A DNA stretch of 64,000 bases from Oceanobacillus sp. FSL K6-2867 (GTDB taxonomy: Bacteria > Bacillota > Bacilli > Bacillales > Amphibacillaceae). The position numbers and the translations under genes are program-made. The notes beneath the pieces were generated by a model. The model searched no databases. It was not told the DNA's origin and saw nothing but the letters and a program-made list of their open reading frames with translations. Within the stretch, counting starts at the first letter, position 1; each line of letters opens with the position of its first letter. The DNA is taken from assembly GCF_037963145.1 (NCBI RefSeq), contig NZ_CP150144.1, forward strand, positions 3,472,001 through 3,536,000. Direction: 5' to 3'. Of the stretch, positions 47,788-55,962 are shown one piece after another.

Positions 47788-47809
47788 ATATGTTTATCAT
47801 ATCACATAT
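47788..47809 (-). promoter_or_regulatory. Rex/Fnr-like operator before pflB
   Basis: The minus strand reads ATATGTGATATGATAAACATAT, an inverted repeat with perfect ATATGT/ACATAT ends. The core TGTGATATGATAAACA is 16 bases like the Rex site TGTGAAATATTTCACA, with one good and one weaker half. It overlaps a possible -10 TATGAT, so binding would block transcription. Rex control of pfl is known in Gram-positive bacteria; an Fnr site (TGTGA-N6-TCACA) is the alternative. Confidence 0.45.
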
Positions 47810-47975
47810 TTTTAGATGAAGTTATTTAAAATGTTAAAGAAGTGTGTCAGAATTGTAACTATATCATGTCGATGAAGAAGGAATGAAATATTTAAAAATA
47901 TGTTCAATTCACGTATAATGGTATAAATGATTTGAACGTCATATTAAAGGAAATCATAAAAGGAAGAATGCCATA

Positions 47976-48132
47976 ATGGGAAGAAAGATTGTTGATTTGG
48001 TAAGACATAGAGGAGATGAGCTACCAATCAAAGGAAAGATAAGTTCATGCAGTAAGTTATGAAGGCTATGAGCTTCTTGGCGCAATGAGTGATTTTGATT
48101 ACCTAAGTAAGCGAAAGGAAGTTCAGCATTAA
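47976..48132 (+). pseudogene. Small ORF broken by a one-base frameshift
   Basis: ATG 47976 has AAAGGAAG upstream and reads 28 codons (MGRKIVDLVRHRGDELPIKG...) before TGA at 48060. A second frame without its own start continues as VHAVSYEGYELLGAMSDFDY and further, to a stop at 48130-48132. Removing one A near 48041-48042 would fuse them into a protein of about 50 residues. Both parts look like real coding sequence in composition. I do not recognise the family. It could be a decayed gene or a sequencing error. Confidence 0.45.
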
Positions 48133-48238
48133 AAGAGCATCGCCATTTGGTACCTATTTTTTCATTCACGGGCCTGCTTGAAAGTTCATCGCTGCATAGG
48201 CTGGCAGCATACTAAAAATAGAAAAAGGTTTGTGACAT

Positions 48239-48811
48239 ATGAGAACACACTGGAATTTGTTTATTGCTTTTTTTCGGGTTGGTATACTTGGGTTCGGGGG
48301 AGGACCTGCTTCGATTCCCCTTATTCAAAAGGAAGTAGTTGATCATTATAAATGGATGGATAATGAGGAATTTGGTGATATTCTTGCTTTAGCAAACACA
48401 TTGCCCGGTCCAATTGCAACGAAGTTACCAGGCTATATCGGTTATCGGGTTGGCCAGACACTGGGAATGATAAATGCAGTTCTTGCTACGATTGTACCGA
48501 CGATTCTGTTAATGATTGTTTTACTTACTACACTTTCACAATTTCGAGAATTTAATTGGGTTCAAGGTATGACGGCAGCAGTTGTTCCAGTAGTCGGAAT
48601 GATGATGGCAGTCCTGACATGGCAGTTTGCTCGAAAAGCCTCTATCGGTTTGGGGTGGGTAAAAACATGCATTTTTCTTGTCCTTTTCTTTATTATTTTG
48701 CAAATACTTAATGTGCATCCAGGCATTTTAATTGCTGTCCTGCTTATTCTTGCTCTCTCTCTGCCTGCACGTAAACGGCAAAGAAAGAATAAAGAAGGTG
48801 AAGACATATGA
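48239..48811 (+). CDS. Chromate transporter, ChrA half (first subunit)
   Basis: A 190-residue short-chain member of the CHR family with about five to six membrane segments. The hallmark GFGGGPASIPLIQKEVV is at about 17-33, and DILALANTLPGPIATKLPGYIGYRVG near 48-73 is the second conserved block. In Bacillus such half-size proteins act as a pair (like YwrA/YwrB) to export chromate. The start ATG is at 48239, with AAAGG a few bases upstream. The stop overlaps the next ATG (ATGA), so the two halves are translationally coupled. Family firm; the chromate substrate is inferred from homologues. Confidence 0.88.
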   Translation: MRTHWNLFIAFFRVGILGFGGGPASIPLIQKEVVDHYKWMDNEEFGDILALANTLPGPIATKLPGYIGYRVGQTLGMINAVLATIVPTILLMIVLLTTLSQFREFNWVQGMTAAVVPVVGMMMAVLTWQFARKASIGLGWVKTCIFLVLFFIILQILNVHPGILIAVLLILALSLPARKRQRKNKEGEDI

Positions 48812-49335
48812 TTTATATTGATATTTTTATCGCCTTTTTTATTCCTGGGATTTTAGGATATGGGGGAGGACCTGCTTCCATACCACTTATTGAAAATGAA
48901 GTGGTAATACGATACGGCTGGATGTCCGTCCAGGAATTCAGTGAAATTCTGGCACTTGGGAACTCCTTGCCAGGTCCCATAGCAACGAAAATGGCAGGAT
49001 ATATCGGCTATGAAGTAGGAGGGATTCCTGGGGCAGTTGTAGGTGTCTTTGCTACTGTTGCACCATCTCTGATTTTATTAATATTCCTTGGTGGAATGTT
49101 ATTAAAATATAAAGATTCTCCTAAAGTGAAGCGGCTGACACTATTTGTTCAGCCAGTCATTGCTATTTTGCTTGGTGTTATGGCATGGCGTTTTTTCAGC
49201 GAGTCATATGAAGGAATTGGTATTTGGCAGACAGCTTTACTCGTTGGAGTCAGTTTTCTTTTAATTGAGCGATTTAAAATCCATCCAGCACTTATTATTG
49301 CTGGAGCTCTAATTTATGGCGGATTCCTATTATAG
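48808..49335 (+). CDS. Chromate transporter, ChrA half (second subunit)
   Basis: A 175-residue partner of the preceding ChrA half. The same hallmarks recur: GYGGGPASIPLIENEVV near 17 and EILALGNSLPGPIATKMAGYIGYEVGG near 47-73. In the family the two halves have opposite membrane topology and are both required. It starts inside the stop of the previous gene (ATGA overlap). The pair is a two-gene unit ending at a bidirectional terminator. No chrB-like regulator adjoins it. Confidence 0.88.
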   Translation: MIYIDIFIAFFIPGILGYGGGPASIPLIENEVVIRYGWMSVQEFSEILALGNSLPGPIATKMAGYIGYEVGGIPGAVVGVFATVAPSLILLIFLGGMLLKYKDSPKVKRLTLFVQPVIAILLGVMAWRFFSESYEGIGIWQTALLVGVSFLLIERFKIHPALIIAGALIYGGFLL

Positions 49336-49366
49336 GAACTAGTCATACTTCTCCTTCAACAAATGA

Positions 49367-49404
49367 AAAAAGCAAAACCCATTAACTGTTGGGTTTTGCT
49401 TTTT
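49367..49404. terminator. Bidirectional terminator between chrA pair and HAD gene
   Basis: AAAAAGCAAAACCCA (49367-49381) pairs with TGGGTTTTGCTTTTT (49390-49404). The stop codon of the minus-strand phosphatase lies in its loop, so the last coding bases form part of the hairpin. Confidence 0.85.
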
Positions 49405-50194
49405 CCTGCTTATTGATGACTCCAAGTTTTTTTAAACCGTTATAGATTCCAGAATCACTAACGGATGTTGTACGATGTTTTGCGTAAGTGAACAGTTCTG
49501 GATGTGCATTATCCATAGCAAATCCTTCACCTACAGCCTGCAGCATTTCACAATCATTCATTCCATCTCCAAAAGCGATAGCCTGCTCTTTTGGGATACC
49601 GATGCGGTGAAGTATTTTTGATACGGCTTCTCCTTTATTGACGTTTTTTCGGATAATATCAAAAGCTTTTGTTGCGCCTTCCACATTCACTTGTGACATA
49701 CGTATATTTTCTTCTACTTCATAAAGTGATGCATCTTCTGGCTTAATATTTAATACCGTTGCCCCTATAATTTGATCAGCAACTTCGTCAGTAAATAACG
49801 CATTTTGTCTCAATTGGAAAATTTCATTGAATTTCTTAACAAATGGATGATCCATAGCGGTGAAGTAGTTCTTTTCTTTTGTATAAAGAACAATTTCATG
49901 ATTATGTTCTTTTGCAATATCGATGAATTCTTTTACAATCGCTCGGTCCATTGGTTCATTGACCACTTCTTGTTCTTGATAGATTGCATAGCCGCCATTA
50001 TAAGCAATAAATGAATCAATGGCTAATTCTTCAGCCAGATCCTGGATTTCGATATATGGTCTGCCAGTCGCAATAAAAACCTCTAATCCATTCTGCTTTG
50101 CCAGTTCAATTGCAGTTTTTGTTGATTCTGTATATGTATGATCTGGTTTCAGGATGGTTCCGTCAATATCTAGAAAAAGTACTTTATAACTCAT
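49382..50194 (-). CDS. Cof-type HAD-IIB family hydrolase
   Basis: A 270-residue phosphatase of the Cof/YkrA branch, acting on sugar phosphates or flavin/pyridoxal precursors. Motif I is FLDIDGTIL (D8/D10), motif II is FIATGRPY near 40, the C2-type cap spans about 85-190, and motifs III-IV read NKGEAVSKILHRIGIPKEQAIAFGDGMNDCEML near 195-227. The start ATG follows AAAGGAGAAC. It is monocistronic and its terminator overlaps the coding end. The substrate cannot be assigned. Confidence 0.87.
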   Translation of the reverse strand: MSYKVLFLDIDGTILKPDHTYTESTKTAIELAKQNGLEVFIATGRPYIEIQDLAEELAIDSFIAYNGGYAIYQEQEVVNEPMDRAIVKEFIDIAKEHNHEIVLYTKEKNYFTAMDHPFVKKFNEIFQLRQNALFTDEVADQIIGATVLNIKPEDASLYEVEENIRMSQVNVEGATKAFDIIRKNVNKGEAVSKILHRIGIPKEQAIAFGDGMNDCEMLQAVGEGFAMDNAHPELFTYAKHRTTSVSDSGIYNGLKKLGVINKQEKAKPNS

Positions 50195-50293
50195 AATGTT
50201 CTCCTTTATGTGCGCATTTGTAGTCTATTCTAGCATAAAGGAATTATGGATTGTACTAATACCAATTACGTTTACATAATATTAAACTTATAC

Positions 50294-50327
50294 AAAAAAG
50301 CAATATCCAATTAAGGATACTGCTTTT
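50294..50327 (-). terminator. Terminator of the M3 peptidase gene
   Basis: AAAAGCAATATCC (50296-50308) pairs with GGATACTGCTTTT (50315-50327) with one mismatch. Read on the minus strand it ends in TTTTTTG. Confidence 0.7.
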
Positions 50328-50335
50328 AAATAGCG

Positions 50336-52033
50336 TTATAATGCTTGATCATCCACTGAATCAAGCCATTCTTCAATGGTCTGAATGACTTCCTTGAACG
50401 TTCCCTCCTCAAATGGAGAATTTAGTTTGGCTGTTTTCACAAGACTTAAGAAGGGTTTTGACCCACCTTGCTTACAAAGATCTAAATAATCCTTCCATGC
50501 CGCTTCATGGCTTTCACGCGATTTCTTCCAAAATTGGAATGCGCAAATTTGGGCAAGCGTGTAATCAATATAATAAAAAGGTATATCATAAATATGTCCT
50601 TGTCGCTGCCAATAACCACCAGAAGCTAAGTATGCATTGCCATCATAATCACGATGCGGCAAATAGATTTCTTCGAGTTTTTTCCATGCATCTTTACGCT
50701 GATCTGGTGTCCAGTCTGGATTTTCATATACAAGGTGCTGGAATTCATCTACAGCAACACCGTAAGGAAGAAATTGCAGGCCATCAGCTAAATGGGAGTA
50801 CTTATATTTATCGGTATCTTCCTTGAAGAAGAGCTCCATCCATGGCCACGTCAAAAATTCCATGCTCATGGAATGTATTTCTGCAGCTTCACTTGTAGGG
50901 AAGATGTACTCAGGGACTTTCAGATTCCGACTACTATAGACTTGAAATGCATGTCCTGCCTCATGTGTTAACACATCAATATCACCAGAAGTTCCATTAA
51001 AATTGGCGAAGATAAATGGAGCTTCGTAATCCTCAATGAATGTACAGTATCCACCAGCTTCTTTTCCTTTTTTTGCTTCGAGATCCATCAGATTGCGATC
51101 AAGCATAAATTGAAAAAATTCATTTGTTTCATTCGATAATTCCTTGTACATTTTTCGGCCGTTTTCAATAATCCATTCCGGAGAACCTTTTGGTTTAGCG
51201 TTTCCACTTTTAAATTGAAAGCTTTCATCATAAAACTTCAAGGAGTCGACATCAATGCGTGCAGCTTGTTTTTCATATAATTTCGTAGCTAGTGGCACGA
51301 TATAATCACGAACTTGCTTCCGAAATGCAGCAACCATTTCGGCATTGTAATCAATGCGCTGCATTCGCAAGTAACCAACTTCCACAAAGTTTTTAAAACC
51401 AAGCTTCAAAGCGATTTCGTGTCGAACTTTTACAAGCTGATCATAAATAGAGTCAAATTGTTTTGCATGGCTTTCGAAAAATCCAGCATTTGCAGTGATA
51501 GCTTGCTTGCGAACTTCTCTATCTTCACTTTGGGCAAACGGGGCAAGCTGTGCCAATGTATATGTTTCACCTTGAAAGGCTACTTCTGCAGAGGCTACAA
51601 GCTTTGAATATTCAGAAGCAAGCTTATTTTCCTTTTGTAATAGGCCAATGATTTCTGGCGAAAAGGTTTTAATTTCGTTGTCGACAAGCTGAAAGAGCTG
51701 AGAACCGAATTGCTTTTCTAATTTCTTGCGATAGGTTGAGTTAACTAGTTCTTTATAAAATTCAGTGTACATTTCTTTGAGATTTGGCTGAATCTCATCA
51801 AAATAATCACGTTCTTTTTGATAAAATGTATCTTTTGTATCAATCGATGCACGTATATAGACCAAGTTATATAAAGTTGATAATCTATTACGAAAAGCAT
51901 TGATGCTTTCTGCGGCACTAATAGCTTGCTCTGCTGACTGTGCATTTTTGAAATTAACTATTAGCTCTTTAAATGTTTCCTGTTCCTCATGAAGTATCGG
52001 CCTTTCATAAGCATAGTCTTCAAATTTTAGCAT
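50336..52033 (-). CDS. M3-family oligoendopeptidase (PepF-like)
   Basis: A 565-residue cytosolic zinc metallopeptidase of family M3 that degrades peptides of about 7-17 residues. The zinc motif is H357-E-A-G-H361 in LTHEAGHAFQVY, with the third ligand Glu in TSEAAEIHSMSMEFL about 25 residues later. HIYDIPFYYIDYTLAQ near 490 is the conserved substrate-side Tyr/His block. It lacks a signal peptide. The start ATG is behind GGGGGTTCACC, a fair site. The protein fits the 560-600-residue pz-peptidase-like branch. Together with the opp-type importers in the window it would complete peptide use, but it is not in an operon with them. Confidence 0.88.
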   Translation of the reverse strand: MLKFEDYAYERPILHEEQETFKELIVNFKNAQSAEQAISAAESINAFRNRLSTLYNLVYIRASIDTKDTFYQKERDYFDEIQPNLKEMYTEFYKELVNSTYRKKLEKQFGSQLFQLVDNEIKTFSPEIIGLLQKENKLASEYSKLVASAEVAFQGETYTLAQLAPFAQSEDREVRKQAITANAGFFESHAKQFDSIYDQLVKVRHEIALKLGFKNFVEVGYLRMQRIDYNAEMVAAFRKQVRDYIVPLATKLYEKQAARIDVDSLKFYDESFQFKSGNAKPKGSPEWIIENGRKMYKELSNETNEFFQFMLDRNLMDLEAKKGKEAGGYCTFIEDYEAPFIFANFNGTSGDIDVLTHEAGHAFQVYSSRNLKVPEYIFPTSEAAEIHSMSMEFLTWPWMELFFKEDTDKYKYSHLADGLQFLPYGVAVDEFQHLVYENPDWTPDQRKDAWKKLEEIYLPHRDYDGNAYLASGGYWQRQGHIYDIPFYYIDYTLAQICAFQFWKKSRESHEAAWKDYLDLCKQGGSKPFLSLVKTAKLNSPFEEGTFKEVIQTIEEWLDSVDDQAL

Positions 52034-52145
52034 GGTGAACCCCCTCGAATATATATATCATTTTTAATAATTCGACCTCCTGTGTAAAAAACCTCTATTT
52101 TAGCTAAGACTCTTTGTAAATTATTATTTCATAAAAACCAAAAAA

Positions 52146-52191
52146 TTATGATATATAACGTTTTCATAACCTATTAGTTATGATATATAAC
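52146..52191. promoter_or_regulatory. Two direct copies of a 14-base operator-like repeat
   Basis: TTATGATATATAAC occurs at 52146-52159 and again at 52178-52191, start to start 32 bases apart (three helical turns). The second copy extends into the imperfect palindrome AGTTATGATATATAACT. The repeats lie upstream of the extended -10 promoter of the dehydrogenase operon, so they may bind an activator. Regulator unknown. Confidence 0.5.
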
Positions 52192-52202
52192 TAAATTAGC
52201 AT

Positions 52203-52232
52203 TGTTATTTAGAAGGATTCCTATGCTATAAT
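52203..52232 (+). promoter_or_regulatory. Promoter of the GMC dehydrogenase operon
   Basis: TATAAT (52227-52232) is preceded by TGC, giving an extended -10. The best -35, TTGTTA (52203-52208), has a long spacer of 18 bases. The weak -35 suits activation by the repeats just upstream. Confidence 0.55.
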
Positions 52233-52285
52233 TATTTTAAATTGAGTTTGAAAAAGGCTTTCCACTACATAGTAAAATGGAAGCT

Positions 52286-52312
52286 CTCTCATCCGAAGTG
52301 GGTGAGAGTTTC
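52286..52312 (+). terminator. Attenuator-like hairpin in the dehydrogenase leader
   Basis: CTCTCATCC (52286-52294) pairs with GGGTGAGAG (52300-52308), then TTTCTTTG. It lies between the promoter and the first gene, so it may be an attenuator rather than the end of a transcript. Confidence 0.5.
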
Positions 52313-52397
52313 TTTGTATTGCTTATGAATGAAAACAGCTATTTCCATTCATAAGCAGTCAAGACAAATATATTATTCTATTACTGGGGGTTTTTTG

Positions 52398-53165
52398 ATG
52401 GAAGAATCAGAGAAATATCAACTTGATGAAAAGGGGTCATCAAGACGTAAGTTCCTAAGAAATTCTGGAGTGGCAGCTGGGGGAGTTGTAGTAGGTAGTG
52501 TGCTAGGAGGTCTAATTGGCTTTGGCGGAGAAAAACAGCAGCATGAACCAGCTACAGAACCCGAACATGTCGCTCCTGCAGCAAATCCTAATGCAGCACT
52601 AATGTTCTTCACACCTGATCAGTACCAAACTACAGTTGCTGCAACAGAGCGGATATTCCCTGCAGATGAAAACGGACCAGGTGCAGCTGATTTAAATGTA
52701 GCTATTTATATTGATCATCAATTGGCTAGTCCTTGGGGGATTAATGCAAAAGATTATATGTTAGGTGCTTTTTATAAAGCTGAAGCCACTCAGCAGGAAC
52801 AAATACGTATTTTACGGAAGGATTTATTTTTGTTGGGATTAAAAGGATTAGATGACTACAGTACGAAAAAATTTGACAGCAAATTTACTTCATTAAATGC
52901 CGAGCAGCAGGATGAAGTTTTAACTGATTTTGAAAGTGGTGATTACAAGCTTTCAGGTCTATCAAGCAGTATTTTCTTTGAATTGCTTCGTATGTTAACA
53001 ATCGAGGGTGCATACGCGGATCCAATGTATGGTGGAAATAAAAACATGGAAGGCTGGGCAATGCGTAAATTCCCAGGTTCTCGAATGAACTATAACAATG
53101 AAGTGGTGAGTAAAGAATTTATTGAATTGGAACCTGAAAGTTTACAAAGCCATATGGGGCACTAA
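52398..53165 (+). CDS. Tat-exported gluconate 2-dehydrogenase subunit 3 family protein
   Basis: A 255-residue small subunit of membrane-bound GMC-type dehydrogenases. The twin-arginine signal SSRRKFLRNSGVAAGG at about 14-29 and the glycine-rich hydrophobic stretch after it indicate folded export through Tat, probably carrying the large subunit along. The remainder (about 65-230) matches the Gluconate_2-dh3 family, with FFTPDQYQTTVAATERIFPAD near 72 and GAYADPMYGGNKNMEGWAM near 208. I place the start at ATG 52398 behind TACTGGGGG. It stands 34 bases before the GMC gene. The family is firm; the substrate is not known. Confidence 0.83.
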   Translation: MEESEKYQLDEKGSSRRKFLRNSGVAAGGVVVGSVLGGLIGFGGEKQQHEPATEPEHVAPAANPNAALMFFTPDQYQTTVAATERIFPADENGPGAADLNVAIYIDHQLASPWGINAKDYMLGAFYKAEATQQEQIRILRKDLFLLGLKGLDDYSTKKFDSKFTSLNAEQQDEVLTDFESGDYKLSGLSSSIFFELLRMLTIEGAYADPMYGGNKNMEGWAMRKFPGSRMNYNNEVVSKEFIELEPESLQSHMGH

Positions 53166-53199
53166 TTGAAGAGGGACTTGAAGAAAGGAATTGACAATC

Positions 53200-54918
53200 A
53201 TGAGCACAAAACTACCTAAGGTGCCTGCAGTTATTGTTGGAATGGGATGGGCAGGAGGTATTATTGCTTCTGAACTGACAAAAGCAGGAATTAAAGTTGT
53301 AGGTATTGAGCGTGGGAAAGAGCGAACTACAAATGACTATTTAATGGGACATGATGAGCTTCGCTTTCAACATCGAACAGAATTAATGCAAGACTTATCG
53401 AAAGAAACCATTACACATCGTAATCATCCAAACATGCGTGCACTTCCAATGCGCAGCTACGGAACATTTATTGTTGGGGATGGAGTTGGTGGTGCAGGAA
53501 GTCATTGGAATGGACAAACCTATCGTTTTCTTCCATACGATTTTGAAATTAAATCTTTGACAGAAGAGAAATATGGGGCAAATAAACTAGGTTCAGAGTA
53601 TACATTACAGGACTGGGGAATTACATATGATGAAATTGAACCGTATTATGATACATTTGAAAAAATGGCGGGGATTTCTGGTGAAACGGTAGAAATGTAT
53701 GGACACCGTTCAAACCCATATCCAACGGGACCGATGGTTAAAACACCTACATTTGAACTTTTTGAGGAAGCAACGAAAAAATTAGGCTATCATCCGTATA
53801 TGCTGCCGTCAGCTAACCTTTCGGAAAATTATACGAATCCAGATGGAATCTCACGATCAGCATGTCAATACTGTGCATTCTGTGAAAACTTTGGATGTGA
53901 GTACGGAGCGAAGGCAGATCCAGTGGTAACGGTTATCCCGGTTGCTAAGGAAACAGGTAACCTCGATCTTCGAACACATTCCAATGTAACGCGCATTTTA
54001 AATGATGGAACAAAAGCAACAGGAGTAGTTTATGTTAACACAATTACTGGTGAAGAATTCGAACAACCAGCTGATGTTGTTATTGTAACAAGCTATGTAT
54101 TTAATAATGTTCGTTTACTATTAAACTCTAACTTAGGTACACCGTATAACCCAGAAACTGGGGAAGGATCAATTGGTAAAAATTATTGTTACCAAGTAAG
54201 TGCAGGTGCTACCACGTTATTCTATGAGGATAAGGAGTTTAATAACTATGCTGGGGCTGGTGCATTAGGAATTGAAATTCCAGATTTCGCTGGAGATAAC
54301 TTTGACCATTCAGATGTAAACTTTATTCATGGTTCAGGGATTCGCATGACACAATATGGCAACCGACCAATTGCCATTAATCAAGTACCAAGCGGAACAT
54401 CGTCATGGGGATCAGAGTTTAAAAAGCAATCTATTAAATATGCAAATAGTACGTTACAGGTGAAATCACAAGGTGCAAGCATGCCACATAAAGACAATTA
54501 TCTTGATCTTGATCCCGAATATAAAGATGCATATGGCATGCCATTATTACGCATGACGTATGACTATACCGAACAAGATAAAGAATTAGTAAAATATATG
54601 TCAAAAGTAACCCGTAAAATTGCGGAGGAAATTGGCGCAGATCATTATGAAACTACTGAAGAACAAGCAGCCTTTAATGTGAATGTGGATACAAATACAC
54701 ATAACACTGGCGGCGTTATTATGGGGGTTGATCCGAAAACATCGGCAGTAAACTCCTATTTACAAATGTGGGAAGCTGAGAATGTATTCGTTATTGGTGC
54801 TTCTGCATTCCCCCATAATAGTTCATTTAACCCGACTGGGACGATTGGTGCGCTATCTTACCGAGCTTCTGAAGGCATTATAAAATATCTTAAAGATGGT
54901 GGCGGATCACTCGTTTAA
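53200..54918 (+). CDS. GMC-family oxidoreductase, large catalytic subunit
   Basis: A 572-residue FAD dehydrogenase of the glucose-methanol-choline family. It should oxidise a sugar, sugar acid or alcohol outside the membrane. The FAD-binding start VIVGMGWAGGIIASELTKAG (10-29), GVGGAGSHWNGQTYRF near 95-110, and the catalytic His-Asn region NTHNTGGVIMG near 500 and FPHNSSFNPTGTIGALSYRASEGI near 540 are clear. A cysteine cluster CQYCAFCENFGCEYGA near 224 is typical of the gluconate/sorbitol dehydrogenase subgroup. It has no export signal and presumably rides with the Tat subunit. ATG 53200 is behind AAAGGAATTG. No cytochrome c subunit gene follows, so the electron acceptor is unclear. Confidence 0.85.
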   Translation: MSTKLPKVPAVIVGMGWAGGIIASELTKAGIKVVGIERGKERTTNDYLMGHDELRFQHRTELMQDLSKETITHRNHPNMRALPMRSYGTFIVGDGVGGAGSHWNGQTYRFLPYDFEIKSLTEEKYGANKLGSEYTLQDWGITYDEIEPYYDTFEKMAGISGETVEMYGHRSNPYPTGPMVKTPTFELFEEATKKLGYHPYMLPSANLSENYTNPDGISRSACQYCAFCENFGCEYGAKADPVVTVIPVAKETGNLDLRTHSNVTRILNDGTKATGVVYVNTITGEEFEQPADVVIVTSYVFNNVRLLLNSNLGTPYNPETGEGSIGKNYCYQVSAGATTLFYEDKEFNNYAGAGALGIEIPDFAGDNFDHSDVNFIHGSGIRMTQYGNRPIAINQVPSGTSSWGSEFKKQSIKYANSTLQVKSQGASMPHKDNYLDLDPEYKDAYGMPLLRMTYDYTEQDKELVKYMSKVTRKIAEEIGADHYETTEEQAAFNVNVDTNTHNTGGVIMGVDPKTSAVNSYLQMWEAENVFVIGASAFPHNSSFNPTGTIGALSYRASEGIIKYLKDGGGSLV

Positions 54919-54997
54919 TTGTTGATTGGAATATATTCCCAAAAATATTTCACTGTGTGACAGCTGTTGAAGTGCAAGTATTAATATATTAGGAATC

Positions 54998-55038
54998 AAA
55001 AGCACTTTCCCTTTTTTGTGAAAAGAGAAAGTGCTTTT
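54998..55038. terminator. Bidirectional terminator between GMC gene and SDR gene
   Basis: AAAAGCACTTTC (54998-55009) pairs with GAAAGTGCTTTT (55027-55038), with inner CTTTT/AAAAG pairing. Confidence 0.85.
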
Positions 55039-55050
55039 GCCTTATCCATA

Positions 55051-55812
55051 TTAGAATGCAGCAGTCCATCCGCCATCAACTGTAAGAACTGTTCCATTTA
55101 CAAAGCTCGCTTCATCTGTAGCAAGGAAAAGTGCAGCATTTGCAATCTCTTCTGGTTCCCCAACTTTCGGAATAACACCTTGAACTGTTTTGGTTCGCTC
55201 CATCCCAAACGGATTAATATTTTTCATGGAAGCAGAAATATTTGTATTTACTGCACCAGGAGCGATTGCATTGCAACGGATACCCTTTTGTGCGTACATA
55301 TAACCTGTGTTCTTCGTTAAACCAACAACTGCATGCTTGGAAGCACCATAGGTTGCTCCCGCATGTGCCCCATTTAACCCACCTGTTGATGCGATATTCA
55401 CAATGACACCAGCGCCTTGCTTTAGAAATAACGGAATTGCTTTACGCATCGAACGCATAACACCTTTCGTATTTACATCAAATATTAAATCCCAGCGTTC
55501 GTCCGTAATGTCAGCAACTGGCTCAAACCCATCCATAATTCCTGCATTATTTACTAAAATATCTAATTTACCGTATTCATTAACAGCCGTATCAATCATG
55601 TGATCAATATCTTCTTGGTTTGCCACATTTACCTGAACGGCCACAGCAACCCCATTATCTGCAATAATTTCTTTTACAACTTCTGCAGCACCTTCAAAAT
55701 TAAGGTCAGCTACAACTACTTTAGCACCTTCCATAGCATACAACTTCGCAATTGCTTTTCCCATACCTGAAGCAGCACCAGTTACAATCGCAACTTTTTC
55801 TTGTAATTTCAT
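55051..55812 (-). CDS. Short-chain dehydrogenase/reductase (classical SDR)
   Basis: A 253-residue NAD(P)-dependent oxidoreductase of the classical SDR family. The cofactor motif TGAASGMGKAIA is at about 11-22, NNAGIMDG near 87, the catalytic Ser in NIASTGG near 138, Y-x-x-x-K in YGASKHA near 155, and the end reads GTVLTVDGGWTAAF. Asp in VVADLNFEG at the end of beta-2 suggests NAD preference. The start ATG lies behind GGAGGAAATT. It is transcribed divergently from a TetR regulator gene, which probably controls it. Substrate unknown. Confidence 0.87.
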   Translation of the reverse strand: MKLQEKVAIVTGAASGMGKAIAKLYAMEGAKVVVADLNFEGAAEVVKEIIADNGVAVAVQVNVANQEDIDHMIDTAVNEYGKLDILVNNAGIMDGFEPVADITDERWDLIFDVNTKGVMRSMRKAIPLFLKQGAGVIVNIASTGGLNGAHAGATYGASKHAVVGLTKNTGYMYAQKGIRCNAIAPGAVNTNISASMKNINPFGMERTKTVQGVIPKVGEPEEIANAALFLATDEASFVNGTVLTVDGGWTAAF

Positions 55813-55862
55813 TTAATTTCCTCCTTCATATTGATGAAGATAATGAACATCTGTACAATAAA

Positions 55863-55891
55863 ATTATATATGGACTTTAAAGGAAGCGCAA
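55863..55891 (-). promoter_or_regulatory. Promoter of the SDR gene
   Basis: On the minus strand TTGCGC (55891-55886), 17-base spacer, TATAAT (55868-55863). Confidence 0.6.
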
Positions 55892-55919
55892 TCAAAAGAA
55901 AATCGGAAAATGGTGATTA

Positions 55920-55931
55920 ATAAACGTTTAT
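55920..55931. promoter_or_regulatory. Candidate TetR operator in the SDR/tetR intergenic region
   Basis: ATAAACGTTTAT is a perfect 12-bp palindrome 32 bases before the tetR start and 28 bases upstream of the divergent SDR -35. Position and symmetry suit autoregulation by the TetR protein. Confidence 0.5.
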
Positions 55932-55962
55932 CAGAAAATATGTTGATTAAAGGTGGTAAAAG

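Noticed and set aside
54998..55320. Plus-strand frame of 100 codons opposite the SDR gene
   Set aside because: It is the antisense shadow of a well-conserved SDR and has no ribosome binding site.
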